DNA of 64,000 nucleotides from Hyphomicrobiales bacterium. GTDB taxonomy: Bacteria > Pseudomonadota > Alphaproteobacteria > Rhizobiales > Beijerinckiaceae. Below the pieces are notes generated by a model. That model was not told where the DNA came from, did no database searches, and saw nothing but the letters and a program-made list of their open reading frames with translations. This document shows, one piece after another, positions 62,406-64,000 of this stretch (the stretch's first letter is position 1; every line of letters starts with the position of its first letter). The translations under genes were made by a program, and so were the position numbers. The DNA lies in assembly GCA_027483945.1 (NCBI GenBank), contig JAIXTM010000009.1, forward strand, positions 124,001 to 188,000. The letters are read 5' to 3'.

Positions 62406-64000
62406 CAGACGCTCCTCCCGGCGCCGAGCAGGCGCATGGCGTTGAGGGTGACGAGGACCGTGGCGCCGGTGTCGGCGAGAATGGCCGGCCAGAGCCCCGT
62501 GATGCCGATGATGGTCGTTACGAGAAACACCGCTTTAAGGCCGAGAGCCACCGCTATGTTCTGTCTGATGTTGGTGATCGTGGCCTTCGACAGTGCGATC
62601 ATGCGGGCGATGTCGAGAACGCGCCCGTGCAGGACGGCGGCGTCGGCCGTCTCCAGCGCCACGTCCGTGCCCCCGCCCATGGCGATGCCGACATCGGCCG
62701 CGGCGAGCGCGGGCGCGTCATTGATGCCGTCGCCTACCTTGGCGACAACCGACCCGCGGCCTTTCAGCTCGTTGACGATCCGCAGCTTGTCTTGCGGCAG
62801 GAGATCGGCGCGGGCCTCGATGCCGAGGCTCCCGGCGATAGCCGCGGCCGTGGTCGCGTTGTCGCCTGTCAGCATGAGCGGTGCAATGCCGCGCGCCTTC
62901 AGAGCCCGCAAGCCCGCGGCAGCGTCCTCCCGAGGCTCGTCGCGCACGGCAATCAAGCCGGCTGGCTTGTCCGCAACCAGCAGCACGGAGACCGTCTTGC
63001 CCTCGGCCTGTAGCTGCCCAACCCGGTCCTCGGCATCGGGCGGCAGGGCCGCCATCGCTGCGGCCGCCTTGAACGAGCCCAGAAACAGGCCGCGCCGGCG
63101 GAAGCGCCCCTTCACGCCCTTGCCGCCCATCGCCAGCACGCCGATGGCCGGTTCGACGGCGATGCCTTCGGCCCCGGCCCGGGCGACGATCGCCTTCGCG
63201 ATCGGGTGGGACGAGGTTGCGTCGAGCGCTGCGGCGTCTTCCAGCACGTCGCGCTCGCTACCCTGAAGGGCGACCACGTCCGTCACCCGCGGGCGCCCCT
63301 CGGTGAGGGTGCCCGTCTTGTCGAGGGCGACCGCCGTGACCTTGCCCAAGGTCTCCAGCACGGCGCCGCCCTTGATGAGGAGCCCGCGCCGTGCGCCGGC
63401 GGAGAGGCCTGAGGCGATGGCGGCCGGCGTCGAGATCACGAGCGCGCAGGGGCAGCCGATCAGGAGAACGGCCAAGCCCTTGTAGACCCACTCGCCCCAC
63501 GGCTCGCCGGCAAAAAGGGGCGGCAGCACGGCGACGAGCGCGCCGACGACGAGGACGGCAGGCGTGTAGACCCTGGAGAAGCGGTCGATGAAGCGCTCGG
63601 TCGGGGCCTTCGCCTCCTGCGCCTCCTCGACGAGCCGCACCACGCGCGCGATGGTGTTGTCCTGCGCCTCGGCCGTCACCCGCACGCGCAAGGCGGCATC
63701 CGTATTGACGGTGCCTGCGAAGACCGTCTCGCCCTCGCCCTTGCGGTTAGGTGTGCTCTCGCCCGTGACGGGTGCCTCGTCGATGGCGCTCTCGCCCGAA
63801 AGGATGATTCCGTCCGCCGGGATGCGGTCGCCCGGGCGGACCTGGATCACGTCGCCGACCGAAAGGGTGTTCGCTGCGACTTCCTTAAGGGAGGCGTCGC
63901 GCTCGATGAACGCCGACTTGGGCACCAGAGCCGTGAGCGAGCGGATGCTGGCGCGGGCGCGCCCTGCCGCAACCCCCTCCAGGAGTTCGCCGACGAGGAA
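62405..64000 (-). CDS. Heavy-metal-translocating P-type ATPase (ZntA/CadA type), N-terminus outside window
   Basis: The frame is open to the window edge; 531 residues are visible. Motifs in order are the entry helix (GELLEGVAAGRARA), actuator TGES, membrane CPC (IGCPCALVISTPAA), phosphorylation DKTGTLTEG, HP site (SSHPIAKAIV), and hinge GDGINDAPALAAADVGIAMG. The C-terminal helices contain NIRQNIAVALGLK and a DTGATVLVTLNAMRLL ending. CPC with this C-terminal Asp fits the Zn/Cd/Pb (P1B-2) group rather than copper. It lies in the dusA island and is translationally coupled to the flavoprotein gene. Confidence 0.93.
   Translation of the reverse strand, partial: FLVGELLEGVAAGRARASIRSLTALVPKSAFIERDASLKEVAANTLSVGDVIQVRPGDRIPADGIILSGESAIDEAPVTGESTPNRKGEGETVFAGTVNTDAALRVRVTAEAQDNTIARVVRLVEEAQEAKAPTERFIDRFSRVYTPAVLVVGALVAVLPPLFAGEPWGEWVYKGLAVLLIGCPCALVISTPAAIASGLSAGARRGLLIKGGAVLETLGKVTAVALDKTGTLTEGRPRVTDVVALQGSERDVLEDAAALDATSSHPIAKAIVARAGAEGIAVEPAIGVLAMGGKGVKGRFRRRGLFLGSFKAAAAMAALPPDAEDRVGQLQAEGKTVSVLLVADKPAGLIAVRDEPREDAAAGLRALKARGIAPLMLTGDNATTAAAIAGSLGIEARADLLPQDKLRIVNELKGRGSVVAKVGDGINDAPALAAADVGIAMGGGTDVALETADAAVLHGRVLDIARMIALSKATITNIRQNIAVALGLKAVFLVTTIIGITGLWPAILADTGATVLVTLNAMRLLGAGRSV

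Larger units (their letters stand above)
57930..64000. mobile_element. Left part of a genomic island integrated in dusA (continues past the window)
   Basis: From the broken dusA codon onward the gene content is accessory: two toxin-antitoxin modules, a decayed gene remnant, a CzcO-like flavoprotein and a metal ATPase. Intergenic DNA becomes AT-rich (57930-57990, 59230-59340), unlike the backbone. The element's integrase and right end are not in the window. The stretch 57939-58093 contains a 17-bp palindrome and no convincing gene. Confidence 0.6.

Overview
The window is GC-rich (roughly 68-70 %) bacterial chromosome, almost fully coding. Several features point to an alphaproteobacterium of the order Hyphomicrobiales (Rhizobiales). 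These are gene-transfer-agent tail genes, a cycHJKL-type cytochrome c maturation operon followed by degP, a two-component system, glnE and a PleC-like kinase, a NasS/NasT nitrate system and a CtrA-like site. The order is an inference; no rRNA marker lies in the window and I saw no tRNA gene or CRISPR array.

Layout. (1) 1-6934: the 3' end of a gene transfer agent (GTA) tail cluster (tape measure C-terminus, distal tail, hub, NlpC/P60 peptidase, megatron), followed by a GH108-type endolysin. (2) 6943-9339: a small secreted protein and a GTG/TTG-started two-component system resembling FeuN-FeuP-FeuQ. (3) 9418-13460: ccmI-ccmE-ccmF-ccmH for cytochrome c maturation. (4) 13588-25407: DegP protease, a second two-component system, GlnE, a PleC-like PAS sensor kinase and aminopeptidase N. 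(5) 25416-31757: a TetR regulator with its probable target, a three-domain LplT-Aas lysophospholipid flippase/acyltransferase/acyl-ACP synthetase, preceded by two matching 18-bp dyads; then a CDF metal exporter, glyoxalase I and a small lipoprotein. (6) 31921-39119: a purine-degradation operon (PfkB kinase, Ldh_2-family dehydrogenase, xdhA, xdhB, xdhC, guanine-deaminase-like enzyme), ended by a perfect hairpin directly in front of a GSU2403-type nucleotidyltransferase-fold gene.

(7) 40134-54473, all on the minus strand: assimilatory nitrate/nitrite system. NasT and NasS are upstream. A leader region with a sigma-54-type promoter, an ANTAR-type hairpin and a long intrinsic terminator follows. 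Then come nrtA-nrtB-nrtC (nitrate ABC transporter), a NirB-like FAD oxidoreductase, NirA nitrite reductase, a CysJ-like diflavin-derived reductase with an Fe-S domain, NasA nitrate reductase and CysG (siroheme). Two related palindromic repeat elements interrupt this operon. (8) 54754-57807: chemoreceptor, CheW and a VOC protein.

(9) 57870-64000: the first 20 codons of dusA (tRNA-dihydrouridine synthase A, a known integration target) break off after the conserved SVAPMMD motif. What follows looks like the left end of an integrated genomic island: AT-rich end DNA, a RES/Xre toxin-antitoxin pair back-to-back with hipBA, a decayed gene remnant, and a CzcO-like flavoprotein with a heavy-metal P-type ATPase that runs off the window. 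The truncated dusA junction and the nitrate leader RNA are the most informative observations.
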